Shown here: positions 26,849 to 34,381 of the stretch, one piece after another
Numbering within the stretch: the stretch's first letter is position 1
How the letters are laid out: every line of letters starts with the position of its first letter
DNA from: Streptomyces sp. ISL-10
GTDB taxonomy: Bacteria; Actinomycetota; Actinomycetes; Streptomycetales; Streptomycetaceae
Assembly: GCF_018614575.1 (NCBI RefSeq)
Contig: NZ_JAGGOJ010000035.1
Coordinates: forward strand, 1-64,000
Length of the DNA: 64,000 bases
Direction of reading: 5' to 3'
Position numbers and translations under genes: made by a program
Notes under the pieces: generated by a model
What the model was told of the DNA's origin: nothing
The model's database searches: none
Seen by the model: the letters and a program-made list of their open reading frames with translations, nothing else

Positions 26849-27037
26849 ATGCCGGAATACGAATTTGTCGACGTGTACGTCCCGCGCGGGGTCTCCCGCA
26901 AGGACGCGACCCGTCTGCTGACCGACCATGCCGAGTACGGACACTGGGAGTTGGACCGATTGACGCTGCACCGGGACGGGAGCCGCCGCGTGCGGTTGCG
27001 CCGGCGCATCATCCGCCAGGTACGCGCCACCTGGTGA
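26849..27037 (+). CDS. DUF5703 family small protein
   Basis: 62-residue basic protein MPEYEFVDVYVPRGVSRKDA... ending RRRIIRQVRATW. It matches the small actinobacterial DUF5703 family in length and N-terminal sequence. The sequence suggests a compact alpha/beta fold with a positively charged tail; function unknown. The ATG lies 47 bp from the divergent gene, and the stop codon sits inside the first of two terminator hairpins. Confidence 0.8.
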   Translation: MPEYEFVDVYVPRGVSRKDATRLLTDHAEYGHWELDRLTLHRDGSRRVRLRRRIIRQVRATW

Positions 27038-27099
27038 GCTCGCACGGCCGAGCTCACCGGGAAAGGAGCGGGCCCCCCGATCGCGAGGGCCCGCTCCTT
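27033..27099. terminator. Tandem terminator hairpins between DUF5703 and chaplin genes
   Basis: Two hairpins in series. The first, GGTGAGCTCG / CGAGCTCACC (27033-27042 and 27049-27058), includes the DUF5703 stop codon. The second, AAGGAGCGGGCCC / GGGCCCGCTCCTT (27063-27075 and 27087-27099), ends in TT on one strand and starts with AA on the other, so it can act both ways. Confidence 0.85.
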
Positions 27100-27122
27100 C
27101 CGTGCACCGGAACTGTGCCGGC

Positions 27123-27956
27123 TTATGCCGCCGCTCGCGCGCGGCGGTAGAGCAGGGCACCGCCGAGCAGCAGGCCGGCCCCGGCCGGCGCGAGCAGGCC
27201 GAGCGCGTCGACTCCGGTCTCCGCCAGCTCGCCGCCCGTGGACGGTGTGACGATCTGCGCACCGGGGGTGTTCGAGTCCGGGGTCAGCGGAGTGTTCCGG
27301 CCGTCCGGCGTCTCGGGCGTGCTGGGGGTGCCGGGCACCGTGGGGGTCTCCGGGGTCCCCGGGTTGGTCGGAGTGCCGGGGGTGTCCGGGGTCCCAGGGT
27401 TGTCCGGAGTCCCCGGGTTGTCGGGGGTCCCGGGGTTGTCCGGAGTCCCCGGGTTGTCCGGGGTCCCCGGGTTGTCCGGAGTATCGGGGTTGTCCGGAGT
27501 ATCGGGCGTCGTCGATCCGCCCGTCCCGCTCCCGCAGTCATTGCCGAACGACGGGTTGAGCAGCCCGCCGATGGTGACGCTGTTCCCGCAGGCGTTGACG
27601 GGAAGGTCGACCGGCGCCTGGACCTGGTTGCCCGAGGCCACACCGGGAGAGTTGCTCGCGTCGCCTTCGGCTTGCGAGCCGCCCGCTTGGCCGGCCGACC
27701 CGGAGCCCGACCCGGACGCATTGGTGCAGGTGTTGCCCATGGAGGGATTGAGGAGTCCGATGACGTCCACGGTGTTCCCGCAGAGGTTCACCGGGGCGTG
27801 CACGGGTGCCTGGACCGAATTCCCGGACAGAATGCCGGGCGAATTCGAAGCCGCACCGGTGGCGCCTGATTCCGCTTGTGCGTAGCCCCCGCCGAGCGCG
27901 AGCACGCCGCCCGCGGCCGCCACGGTGATCAGGCCTTTACGCGTGACCTGTCGCAT
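27123..27956 (-). CDS. chpC: Long chaplin, sortase-anchored (ChpC-like)
   Basis: 277-residue secreted surface protein. A signal peptide (to about residue 27, ...GGGYAQA) is followed by two chaplin domains, ASNSPGILSGNSVQAPV... and ASNSPGVASGNQVQAPV..., each with the paired Cys of CGN and NxC. Then come a 70-residue PDNPGT repeat wall-spanning region, the sortase signal LAETG, a hydrophobic helix and a basic tail RRARAAA. Long chaplins are covalently linked to peptidoglycan by a class E sortase and help assemble the hydrophobic layer on aerial hyphae. It is adjacent to a short chaplin, the conserved chpC-chpH arrangement. Expression is expected to depend on developmental sigma factors (BldN), not verified here. 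Confidence 0.93.
   Translation of the reverse strand: MRQVTRKGLITVAAAGGVLALGGGYAQAESGATGAASNSPGILSGNSVQAPVHAPVNLCGNTVDVIGLLNPSMGNTCTNASGSGSGSAGQAGGSQAEGDASNSPGVASGNQVQAPVDLPVNACGNSVTIGGLLNPSFGNDCGSGTGGSTTPDTPDNPDTPDNPGTPDNPGTPDNPGTPDNPGTPDNPGTPDTPGTPTNPGTPETPTVPGTPSTPETPDGRNTPLTPDSNTPGAQIVTPSTGGELAETGVDALGLLAPAGAGLLLGGALLYRRARAAA
27344..27511. repeat. 18-bp minisatellite in the wall-spanning region of the long chaplin
   Basis: Tandem 18-bp units, with a core like CCGGGGTTGTCCGGAGTC on the plus strand, encode Pro-Asp-Asn-Pro-Gly-Thr on the minus strand. About eight units are recognisable, the central ones nearly identical. Unit number probably varies between strains. Confidence 0.85.
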
Positions 27957-28020
27957 GTCTTGATGCCCTGCCTTCCAGCTTTCAGGAATGCCCCGGCGTG
28001 TTTCCCCGGGGTGGAAGCAT

Positions 28021-28060
28021 CGGGCGGCTCCGGAGTGCGTGCGCACTCGGGAGCCGCCCG
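28021..28060 (-). terminator. Terminator after the short chaplin gene
   Basis: Long interrupted stem: CGGGCGGCTCC pairs with GGAGCCGCCCG, then after one G:G mismatch GAGTGCG pairs with CGCACTC, leaving a 2-nt loop. Placed between the short and long chaplin genes, so they are likely separate transcripts. Confidence 0.75.
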
Positions 28061-28095
28061 GATCGAACCCGGACCTCTCGGGTCGGGTCAGAACG

Positions 28096-28329
28096 TCACG
28101 CGTTGGCGCAGGTGTTGCCGAAGGCGGGGCTCAGCAGCCCGATGACGTCGACCGTGTTGCCACACAGGTTCAACGGCACGTGGACGGGCGCCTGGACGAC
28201 GTTGCCCGAGAGCACGCCCGGGGAGTCGGTGGCAGTGCCCTGGGTGCCGGCGTCGGCCATGGCCACCCCCGCACCCGCCAGCACCAGACCACCGGTGGCA
28301 GCCGCAGCAGCGACGACCTTCTTGATCAT
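28096..28329 (-). CDS. chpH: Short chaplin (ChpH-like)
   Basis: 77-residue precursor. The signal peptide MIKKVVAAAAATGG...GVAMA is cleaved before DAG, leaving a mature chaplin of about 50 residues with one chaplin domain, DSPGVLSGNVVQAPVHVP...CGN...NTCANA, and two Cys. Short chaplins self-assemble into amyloid-like fibres that lower surface tension and coat aerial hyphae and spores. Two ATGs are adjacent; the second (28329) sits 4 nt after GGAGG and matches known ChpH lengths, the first (28332) would add one Met. Own terminator downstream; 167 bp from the M20 peptidase gene upstream. Confidence 0.93.
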   Translation of the reverse strand: MIKKVVAAAAATGGLVLAGAGVAMADAGTQGTATDSPGVLSGNVVQAPVHVPLNLCGNTVDVIGLLSPAFGNTCANA

Positions 28330-28496
28330 CATTCCTCCTTGTTGGCAAATACGATCCCAGCCGCGGACCGCATCACCTGTAACGAGGAGGAAGCAGGGGG
28401 GCTACGAGCCGAAACCCCCATTCACTCTTTCCGGTCAGGAGTGCACATGCTGACGATTAATGGCAGCGTCCCTCGATCGACCCGGTTCCGGGGCAT

Positions 28497-29822
28497 TCAG
28501 CAGTGGTCGAGGAATCGGTCGAGCACACGGACGCCGAACTTCAGGCCGTCGACGGGAACCCGCTCGTCGACCCCGTGGAACATGCCCGCGAAGTCCAGCT
28601 CCGGCGGCAGCTTCAGCGGCGCGAAGCCGAAGCAGCGGATGCCGAGGTCGTCGAAGGACTTGGCGTCGGTGCCTCCGGACAGCATGTACGGCACGGCACG
28701 GGCGATCGGATCCTCGGCCTTGAGTGCCACCTGCATGGCGTCCACGAGGGCACCGTCGAAGCTGGTCTCCAGCGCCTTGTCGCCGTGGACGTCCTCCCGC
28801 CGGACCCGGGGGCCGAGCAGCCGGTCCAGGTCGGCGAGGAACTCCTCCTCGTAACCGGGCAGGAAGCGCCCGTCGACGTGCGCGGTCGCCTGGCCGGGGA
28901 TGACGTTCACCTTGTAGCCGGCGCCGAGCATGGTGGGGGCGGCCGAGTTGCGCAGGGTGGCCCCGACCATCTTGGCGATGCCGCCGAGCTTCGCGAGCGT
29001 GGCGTCCATGTCCTCGGGGTCGAGCGGGGTGCCGAGCGCGTCGGACAGCTCGTCGAGGAAGGAGCGGACGGTCTTGGTCATCCTGACCGGCCAGTGGTGG
29101 CGGCCGAGCCGCCCGACGGCCTCGCACAGTTCGGTGATGGCGTTGTCGTTGTTGGTCATCGAGCCGTGGCCCGCCGTGCCCTCGACGGTCAGGCGCATCC
29201 AGTGCATGCCCTTCTGCGCCGTCTCGACCAGATAGAGGCGCAGATTCTCGTTGACGGTGAAGGAGAAGCCGCCGACCTCGCCGATGGCCTCGGTGACGCC
29301 CTCGAACAGGCCGGGGTGCTTGTCGACCAGGTGGCGGGCGCCGTACGTGCCGCCGGCCTCCTCGTCGGCGAGGAACGCCAGCACGATGTCGCGCGGCGGC
29401 TTGCGACCGCTGCGCAGCCTGTCGCGTACGACCGCCAGCGTCATCGCGTCCATGTCCTTCATGTCCACCGCGCCCCGGCCCCAGACGCATCCGTCGGCGA
29501 TCTCGCCCGAGAACGGGTGGTGCGTCCAGTCGGTGGCGTTGGCGGGGACGACGTCGGTGTGACCGTGGATGAGCAGCGCGGGCCGGGAGGGGTCCTCTCC
29601 CTCGATGCGGGCCACGGTGGAGGCCCTGCCCTTGTGCGACTCGAAGATCTGCGGCTCCAGGCCGACCTCGGCGAGCTTCTCGGCGACGTACTCGGCCGCG
29701 GCGCGCTCGCCGGGTCCCGAGTGGTCGCCGTAGTTGCTGGTGTCGATCCGGATCAGCTCACGACAGAGGTCGACGACCTCGTCCTCCCCAGAGACGGCCG
29801 GGCCCGTGTTGGACTCGCTCAC
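28497..29822 (-). CDS. M20-family metallopeptidase (ArgE/DapE/CPG2-like)
   Basis: 441-residue zinc aminoacylase/carboxypeptidase. Metal site: His in LLIHGHTDVVP, Asp in WGRGAVDMKDM, the catalytic Glu pair in FLADEEAGG, and the final His in FAGMFHGVDERV. A dimerisation domain is inserted in the middle (about residues 200-320, KGMHWMRLTVEGTAGHGSM). It probably hydrolyses N-acyl amino acids or dipeptides in the cytoplasm; no signal peptide is seen. The GTG start at 29822 has GGGAGGA upstream. The same-strand short chaplin gene follows 167 bp later, but functional linkage is unlikely. Confidence 0.92.
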   Translation of the reverse strand: MSESNTGPAVSGEDEVVDLCRELIRIDTSNYGDHSGPGERAAAEYVAEKLAEVGLEPQIFESHKGRASTVARIEGEDPSRPALLIHGHTDVVPANATDWTHHPFSGEIADGCVWGRGAVDMKDMDAMTLAVVRDRLRSGRKPPRDIVLAFLADEEAGGTYGARHLVDKHPGLFEGVTEAIGEVGGFSFTVNENLRLYLVETAQKGMHWMRLTVEGTAGHGSMTNNDNAITELCEAVGRLGRHHWPVRMTKTVRSFLDELSDALGTPLDPEDMDATLAKLGGIAKMVGATLRNSAAPTMLGAGYKVNVIPGQATAHVDGRFLPGYEEEFLADLDRLLGPRVRREDVHGDKALETSFDGALVDAMQVALKAEDPIARAVPYMLSGGTDAKSFDDLGIRCFGFAPLKLPPELDFAGMFHGVDERVPVDGLKFGVRVLDRFLDHC

Positions 29823-30006
29823 GCTGATTCCTCCCACTGTCGCTGCTGCTGGTCCGTCCTCATCCTCCCGCCCCGGTGCTCATTGCCCAAGGGCGGCTCC
29901 GGACGTCATGGGGCGTTCACTGGGCCAGGGGTGTGATCGAGGGGGGCCGAATGTTTGCTATGGTTTTCCACGTCGGAACGGCCTAGGGCCGAGAGACAGA
30001 CACCTT

Positions 30007-30094
30007 GTCCGGGTGGCGGAATGGCAGACGCGCTAGCTTGAGGTGCTAGTGCCCTTTATCGGGCGTGGGGGTTCAAGTCCCCCCTCGGACACCA
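30007..30094 (+). tRNA. tRNA-Leu (anticodon GAG)
   Basis: 88 nt including the encoded CCA. The acceptor stem GTCCGGG pairs with CTCGGAC (one G-T). The anticodon stem CTAGC / GCTAG encloses TTGAGGT, giving anticodon GAG for CUC and CUU codons. A long variable arm (GCCC / GGGC) marks a class II leucine tRNA. The T-arm is GGGGG TTCAAGT CCCCC. CUC is a frequent Leu codon in this high-GC genome. Confidence 0.97.
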
Positions 30095-30097
30095 GCA

Positions 30098-30133
30098 AGA
30101 TCCCCACGGTCCGCCGTGGGGATCTTTGTTTTT
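30098..30133 (+). terminator. Rho-independent terminator of the tRNA-Leu gene
   Basis: 12-bp stem AGATCCCCACGG / CCGTGGGGATCT with a TCCG loop, followed by TTGTTTTT. A classical terminator with U-tract, unusual among the GC-only hairpins elsewhere in the window. Confidence 0.95.
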
Positions 30134-30221
30134 CCGGGGTGCCATGAGGCTCTTCCGGGTGCCGTGGCGCCAGGTCGGCCGGGCCGCACCGCAGGTCCTG
30201 CGTGGGCATACAGTCTCGTCG

Positions 30222-31145
30222 GTGAGACGCAGACACAAGGCACCGCCGTCGCCCCTCCCGCAGCGCGACGGCATCGACCCGGTGCGGCTGCGGCTGCCCG
30301 CCGATCCGGACGGGCTGTGGGCCACCGTGCGGGACCATCTCGTGGAGCGGTACGCCAACGCCATCGGCGCCGAGCAGGTCGACGCCATGCTCGATCAGGG
30401 CCGTGTCGTCTCGGCGGACGGCCCCGTCACGGCCGACGAGCCCTACGAGGCCGGGCGGTATCTGTTCTTCCACCGGGATTTCGCCGCCGAGGAACGGGTC
30501 CCCTTCGAGGTCGGCATCGTGCACCGCGACGAGCGCGTCGTGATCGCCGACAAGCCGCACTTCCTCGCCACGGTCCCGCGCGGCAGCCACATCACCGAGA
30601 CCGCGCTCGCCCGCCTGCGCAGGGAGCTGGGGCTGACCGAGCTCCAGCCCGCGCACCGGCTCGACCGGCTGACCGCGGGGCTGGTGCTGTTCGTCGTGCG
30701 GCCCGGGGACCGCGGCGCCTACCAGACGCTGTTCCGGGACCGGCGGGTGCGCAAGGAGTACGAGGCGATCGCGCCGTACGACCCGGGGGTCGCCCTGCCC
30801 CGCACCGTACGCAGCCGGATCGAGAAGGAGCGCGGCGTGCTCGCCGCCCGGGAGGTGCCGGGCGAGCCGAACAGCGAGAGCCGGATCGAGCTGATGGAGG
30901 TGCGCGGCACGCTCGGCCGGTACCGGCTGCTGCCGGCCACCGGCCGCACGCATCAACTGCGGGTCCACATGAATTCCCTGGGCCTGCCCCTCCTGTACGA
31001 CCCGGTCTATCCACAGGTGCTGGGCCCGGGGCCCGAGGACTACTCGCGTCCGCTTCAGCTCCTCGCCCGCAGCCTGGAATTCACCGACCCGATGTCGGGT
31101 GAGCCGTGCCGTTTCGAGAGCCGGCTGCGGCTGTCCGCCTGGTGA
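30222..31145 (+). CDS. RluA-family rRNA pseudouridine synthase
   Basis: 307-residue enzyme isomerising uridine in RNA. The catalytic-Asp motif is HRLDRLTAGLVLF near residue 145. ATGRTHQLRVHMNSLGLPLLYD near the C-terminus is the RluA family signature. The N-terminal 100 residues are family-specific and do not look like an S4 domain. The GTG start at 30222 yields MRRRHKAPP, typical of streptomycete orthologues; the frame runs on upstream into the tRNA terminator, so longer starts are unlikely. TACAGT about 10 nt upstream could be a -10 for a leaderless mRNA. Its stop abuts the convergent alcohol dehydrogenase gene with no gap. Confidence 0.9.
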   Translation: MRRRHKAPPSPLPQRDGIDPVRLRLPADPDGLWATVRDHLVERYANAIGAEQVDAMLDQGRVVSADGPVTADEPYEAGRYLFFHRDFAAEERVPFEVGIVHRDERVVIADKPHFLATVPRGSHITETALARLRRELGLTELQPAHRLDRLTAGLVLFVVRPGDRGAYQTLFRDRRVRKEYEAIAPYDPGVALPRTVRSRIEKERGVLAAREVPGEPNSESRIELMEVRGTLGRYRLLPATGRTHQLRVHMNSLGLPLLYDPVYPQVLGPGPEDYSRPLQLLARSLEFTDPMSGEPCRFESRLRLSAW

Positions 31146-32234
31146 TCACAGCAGGACGACCGAACGCAGGACATCGCCCTCGTGCATCCGGGCGAAGGCG
31201 GCCTCGATGTCGCCGATGGCGATGGTCTCGGTGACGAACGCCCCGAGGTCGATGCGGCCCTGCTGGTGCAGGTCGATGAGCATGGGGAAGTCCCGGGAGG
31301 GCAGGCAGTCGCCGTACCAGGACGACTTGAGGGCGCCGCCGCGGCCGAAGACGTCCAGCAGGGGCAGTTCCAGCATCATGTCGGGGGTGGGTACACCGAC
31401 GAGGACGACCGTGCCGGCCAGGTCACGGGCGTAGAAGGCCTGCCGGTACGTCTCCGGGCGGCCGACGGCCTCGATCACGACGTCCGCGCCGAAACCGCCG
31501 GTGAGTTCGCGGATCGCCTCGACCGGGTCCGCGGAGCGCGAGTTGACGGTGTGGGTGGCGCCCATCGTCCGCGCGGTCTCCAGCTTGCGGTCGTCGATGT
31601 CGACCGCGATGATCTTCGCTGCGCCCGCGAGCCGTGCGCCGACGACGGCCGCGTCACCGACGCCGCCGCAGCCGATGACGGCGACCGTGTCGCCGCGGCC
31701 GACGGCGCCCGTGTTGACGGCCGCACCGATGCCCGCCATGACGCCGCAGCCGAGCAGTCCGGCCACGGCCGGGGACACAGCGGGGTCGACCTTGGTGCAC
31801 TGGCCGGCGGCGACGAGGGTCTTCTCGGCGAAGGCGCCGATGCCCAGGGCGGGTGACAGCTCGGTGCCGGAGGCGGTGAGCGTCATCCGCTGCCCGGCGT
31901 TGTGCGTGTCGAAGCAGTACCAGGGCCTGCCGCGCAGGCAGGCGCGGCACCGGCCGCACACGGCCCGCCAGTTGAGGATCACGAAGTCGCCCGGCGCGAC
32001 GTCGGTGACGCCGTCGCCGACCGACTCGACGACGCCGGCCGCCTCGTGGCCGAGCAGGAAGGGGAACTCGTCGTTGATCCCGCCCTGCTTGTAGTGCAGA
32101 TCGGTGTGGCAGACGCCGCATGCCTGCACCTTCACGACCGCCTCGCCCGGCCCAGGGTCGGGGACGGTGATCGTCTCGACCCGCACCGGCTCGTTCTTCC
32201 CGGGTGCGATCACGCCTTGCACCTGCTGGGGCAT
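31146..32234 (-). CDS. Zinc alcohol dehydrogenase, S-(hydroxymethyl)mycothiol dehydrogenase-like
   Basis: 362-residue class III-type medium-chain dehydrogenase. Catalytic zinc ligands are the Cys of GVCHTD and the His of LGHEAAG. The structural zinc is bound by CGRCRACLRGRPWYC. The NAD-binding motif is GCGGVGDAAVVGA. Overall similarity is strongest to mycothiol-dependent formaldehyde dehydrogenase, which detoxifies formaldehyde as its mycothiol adduct; mshC in the same window shows the cell makes mycothiol. The start at 32234 has only a weak GGGCGGG upstream. Divergent from the multicopper oxidase gene across 210 bp. Confidence 0.87.
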   Translation of the reverse strand: MPQQVQGVIAPGKNEPVRVETITVPDPGPGEAVVKVQACGVCHTDLHYKQGGINDEFPFLLGHEAAGVVESVGDGVTDVAPGDFVILNWRAVCGRCRACLRGRPWYCFDTHNAGQRMTLTASGTELSPALGIGAFAEKTLVAAGQCTKVDPAVSPAVAGLLGCGVMAGIGAAVNTGAVGRGDTVAVIGCGGVGDAAVVGARLAGAAKIIAVDIDDRKLETARTMGATHTVNSRSADPVEAIRELTGGFGADVVIEAVGRPETYRQAFYARDLAGTVVLVGVPTPDMMLELPLLDVFGRGGALKSSWYGDCLPSRDFPMLIDLHQQGRIDLGAFVTETIAIGDIEAAFARMHEGDVLRSVVLL

Positions 32235-32444
32235 CGCTGGACCCGCCCTTCCTCGACGTGGCGTCTTCACCGCCGCGGCTGTCACGGCGGCGCGCCGCGA
32301 TGGCTCGAACGGTATGCCGAAGACGCCGTCCAAGAGGACGATTTCGGCCAGAGGACACGGATACGGCAACTACGGAGGGAGGGACGGAGTCCTACCGGGT
32401 GCAGGAGGGGTTCCGCGCAGAAGAGCTGTACGGGGGAGAAAACC

Positions 32445-34316
32445 TTGACCGAGATCATCGAGCGCGCCGCCGCTGCCGAAGCGATGGAGGAGGCCGGGCG
32501 CCGTCCCGGCCGGCCCGGCGCGCTGACGCCCTACGCCGATCCGCTGACGATTCCGCCGGTGCTGCGGCCCGACGTGGCCGATGTCCGTCAGGAGATCGAG
32601 ATCGCGCTGCGCCCCACCTGGGTGCGGATGCACTCCCAGCTGCCGCCGACGCTGATGTGGGGGTACGAGGGCAGCGTCCCGGGGCCCACCATCGAGGTGC
32701 GGCGCGGGCAGCGGATCAGGATCGCCTGGACCAACCGCATCCCGCCGGGCAGTGCCTATCCGGTCACCGCGGTGGAGGTCGGCCCCACGCCCGCGGGACA
32801 GCCGCTGCCGCACAACCGGCCGGGGCGCGAGGGCGTGAAGCCGGACGAGAACGTGGCGGCCCTGCCCGCGTGGTCGGTGACGCATCTGCACGGCGCGCAG
32901 ACCGGCGGCGGCAACGACGGCTGGGCGGACAACGCCGTCACCTACGGGGACGCACAGCTGTCGGAGTACCCGAACGACCATCACGCGGCTCAGTGGTGGT
33001 ACCACGACCACGCCATGAACATCACCCGGTGGAACGTCTACGCCGGTCTGGTGGGCACGTACCTCGTCCGCGACGACGAGGAGGACGCGCTGGGGCTGCC
33101 GTCCGGCGCGCGTGAGGTGCCGCTGATCCTCGCCGACCGCAACCTCGACACGGACGAGGACGGGCGGCTGAACGGCCGCCTGCTGCACAAGACATCAGTG
33201 CTGATCGCGAGCCATCCGGAGACGGGCAAGCCGGTGTCGCTGCCGTTCTTCGGGCCGTACTCCACGGTCAACGGGACGATCTGGCCGCACCTCGACGTGG
33301 ACGACGCCTGGTACCGCTTCCGGCTGGTGAACGCCTCCAACGCCCGGATCTACAACCTGGTGCTGGTGGACGAGCACGACCGTCCGGTGCCCGGCGTGGT
33401 GCGGCAGATCGGCAGCGACGGAGGGCTGCTGCCGCGGCCCGTGCCGGTGGACTTCCCCGGCGGGCAGCCGCTGACCATCGCCCCCGCGGAGCGGTTCGAC
33501 CTGCTGATCGACTTCCGGGCGCTGGCCGGACGTCGGGTGCGGCTGGTGAACAAGGGGCGCAACGCGCCTGCGGGCGTGCCGGACCTGGCCGACAGTGTGC
33601 CGTATCCGCAGGTGATGGAGTTCCGGGTGCGTGAGACGTGCGAGCCGGATCCGTTCGTACTGCCGCCGGTGCTGTCCGGGTCGTTCCGCCGGTTCGACCA
33701 TGCTCTGGTCGACCACGGGCACCGGCTGATCGTGCTGACGCCGCCACAGACGGTCGGCGGCGGTGGTCATCCGGAGATCTGGGAGATGACGGAGGTGAAG
33801 GACTCCGGCGTCCGGGTGCCGGCGGAGGGGGTGATCCAGCTCCGGGGCCCGGACGGCACGGTGCGGACCTACCGGCGCACCTCACGGACGTTCAACGACG
33901 CGCTCGGCTTCACGATCGGCGAGGGATCGTACGAGCAGTGGTCGTTCCTCAACCTGGGCGCGCCCGTGCACCCGATGCACATCCACCTCGCCGACTTCCA
34001 GGTCATGAGCCGGGAGGCGTACCGGGTGGACGGCTTCGACCCGGAGCTCGGCGGTACGCGGACGCCGGTCGCGCCCGACCCGGACCGCACGCTCGGGGTA
34101 CCGGCGAACGAGCAGGGCTGGAAGGACGTCTTCCGGGTCGCGGAGGCGGAGCTGGTGAAGGTGATGGGCCGGTTCGACGGGGCACACGGGCGGTTCATGT
34201 ACCACTGCCATCTGCTGGAGCACGAGGACATGGGCATGATGCGCCCGTTCGTGGTCATGCCCAAGGAGGCGCTGATGTTCGACCACGGCGCGGGCCACGG
34301 CGGCCACCACGGCTGA
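32445..34316 (+). CDS. Multicopper oxidase, phenoxazinone synthase/CotA-like
   Basis: 623-residue three-domain laccase-like oxidase. All copper motifs are present: HLHGAQTGGGNDGW, WWYHDHAMNITRWN, HPMHIHLADF, and C-terminal YHCHLLEHEDMGMM with the type 1 Cys and Met. Size and internal sequence fit the phenoxazinone synthase/CotA/bilirubin oxidase branch. No signal peptide or twin-arginine motif is visible, so it is probably cytoplasmic or released on lysis. The TTG start at 32445 has GGGGGAG 8 nt upstream; an in-frame ATG lies 13 codons later. It could oxidise phenols or aminophenols; the natural substrate is unknown. A His-rich tail, HGAGHGGHHG, ends the protein. Confidence 0.9.
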   Translation: MTEIIERAAAAEAMEEAGRRPGRPGALTPYADPLTIPPVLRPDVADVRQEIEIALRPTWVRMHSQLPPTLMWGYEGSVPGPTIEVRRGQRIRIAWTNRIPPGSAYPVTAVEVGPTPAGQPLPHNRPGREGVKPDENVAALPAWSVTHLHGAQTGGGNDGWADNAVTYGDAQLSEYPNDHHAAQWWYHDHAMNITRWNVYAGLVGTYLVRDDEEDALGLPSGAREVPLILADRNLDTDEDGRLNGRLLHKTSVLIASHPETGKPVSLPFFGPYSTVNGTIWPHLDVDDAWYRFRLVNASNARIYNLVLVDEHDRPVPGVVRQIGSDGGLLPRPVPVDFPGGQPLTIAPAERFDLLIDFRALAGRRVRLVNKGRNAPAGVPDLADSVPYPQVMEFRVRETCEPDPFVLPPVLSGSFRRFDHALVDHGHRLIVLTPPQTVGGGGHPEIWEMTEVKDSGVRVPAEGVIQLRGPDGTVRTYRRTSRTFNDALGFTIGEGSYEQWSFLNLGAPVHPMHIHLADFQVMSREAYRVDGFDPELGGTRTPVAPDPDRTLGVPANEQGWKDVFRVAEAELVKVMGRFDGAHGRFMYHCHLLEHEDMGMMRPFVVMPKEALMFDHGAGHGGHHG

Positions 34317-34324
34317 GGCACGGC

Positions 34325-34366
34325 GAAGGCCGGGCCCCGCGGGATGTCCCGCGGGGCCCGGCCTTC
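34325..34366. terminator. Long perfect hairpin between oxidase and permease
   Basis: 20-bp inverted repeat (34325-34344 and 34347-34366) around a 2-nt centre. Starts 8 bp after the oxidase stop and ends 15 bp before the stop of the convergent permease gene; serves both. Confidence 0.9.
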
Positions 34367-34381
34367 ACTTGCGGGCACGAC

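Noticed and set aside
27344..27511. Possible CRISPR array
   Set aside because: The repeats are 18 bp, directly tandem without unique spacers, and encode PDNPGT in a chaplin.
28061..28081. tRNA T-arm-like sequence on the minus strand (GGGTTCGATCC)
   Set aside because: No acceptor, D or anticodon arms surround it, and the adjoining hairpin is better explained as the short-chaplin terminator.
34325..34366. Attachment site or protein-binding role for the 20-bp palindrome
   Set aside because: It lies between two convergent genes close to both stop codons, so a bidirectional terminator is the simpler explanation.
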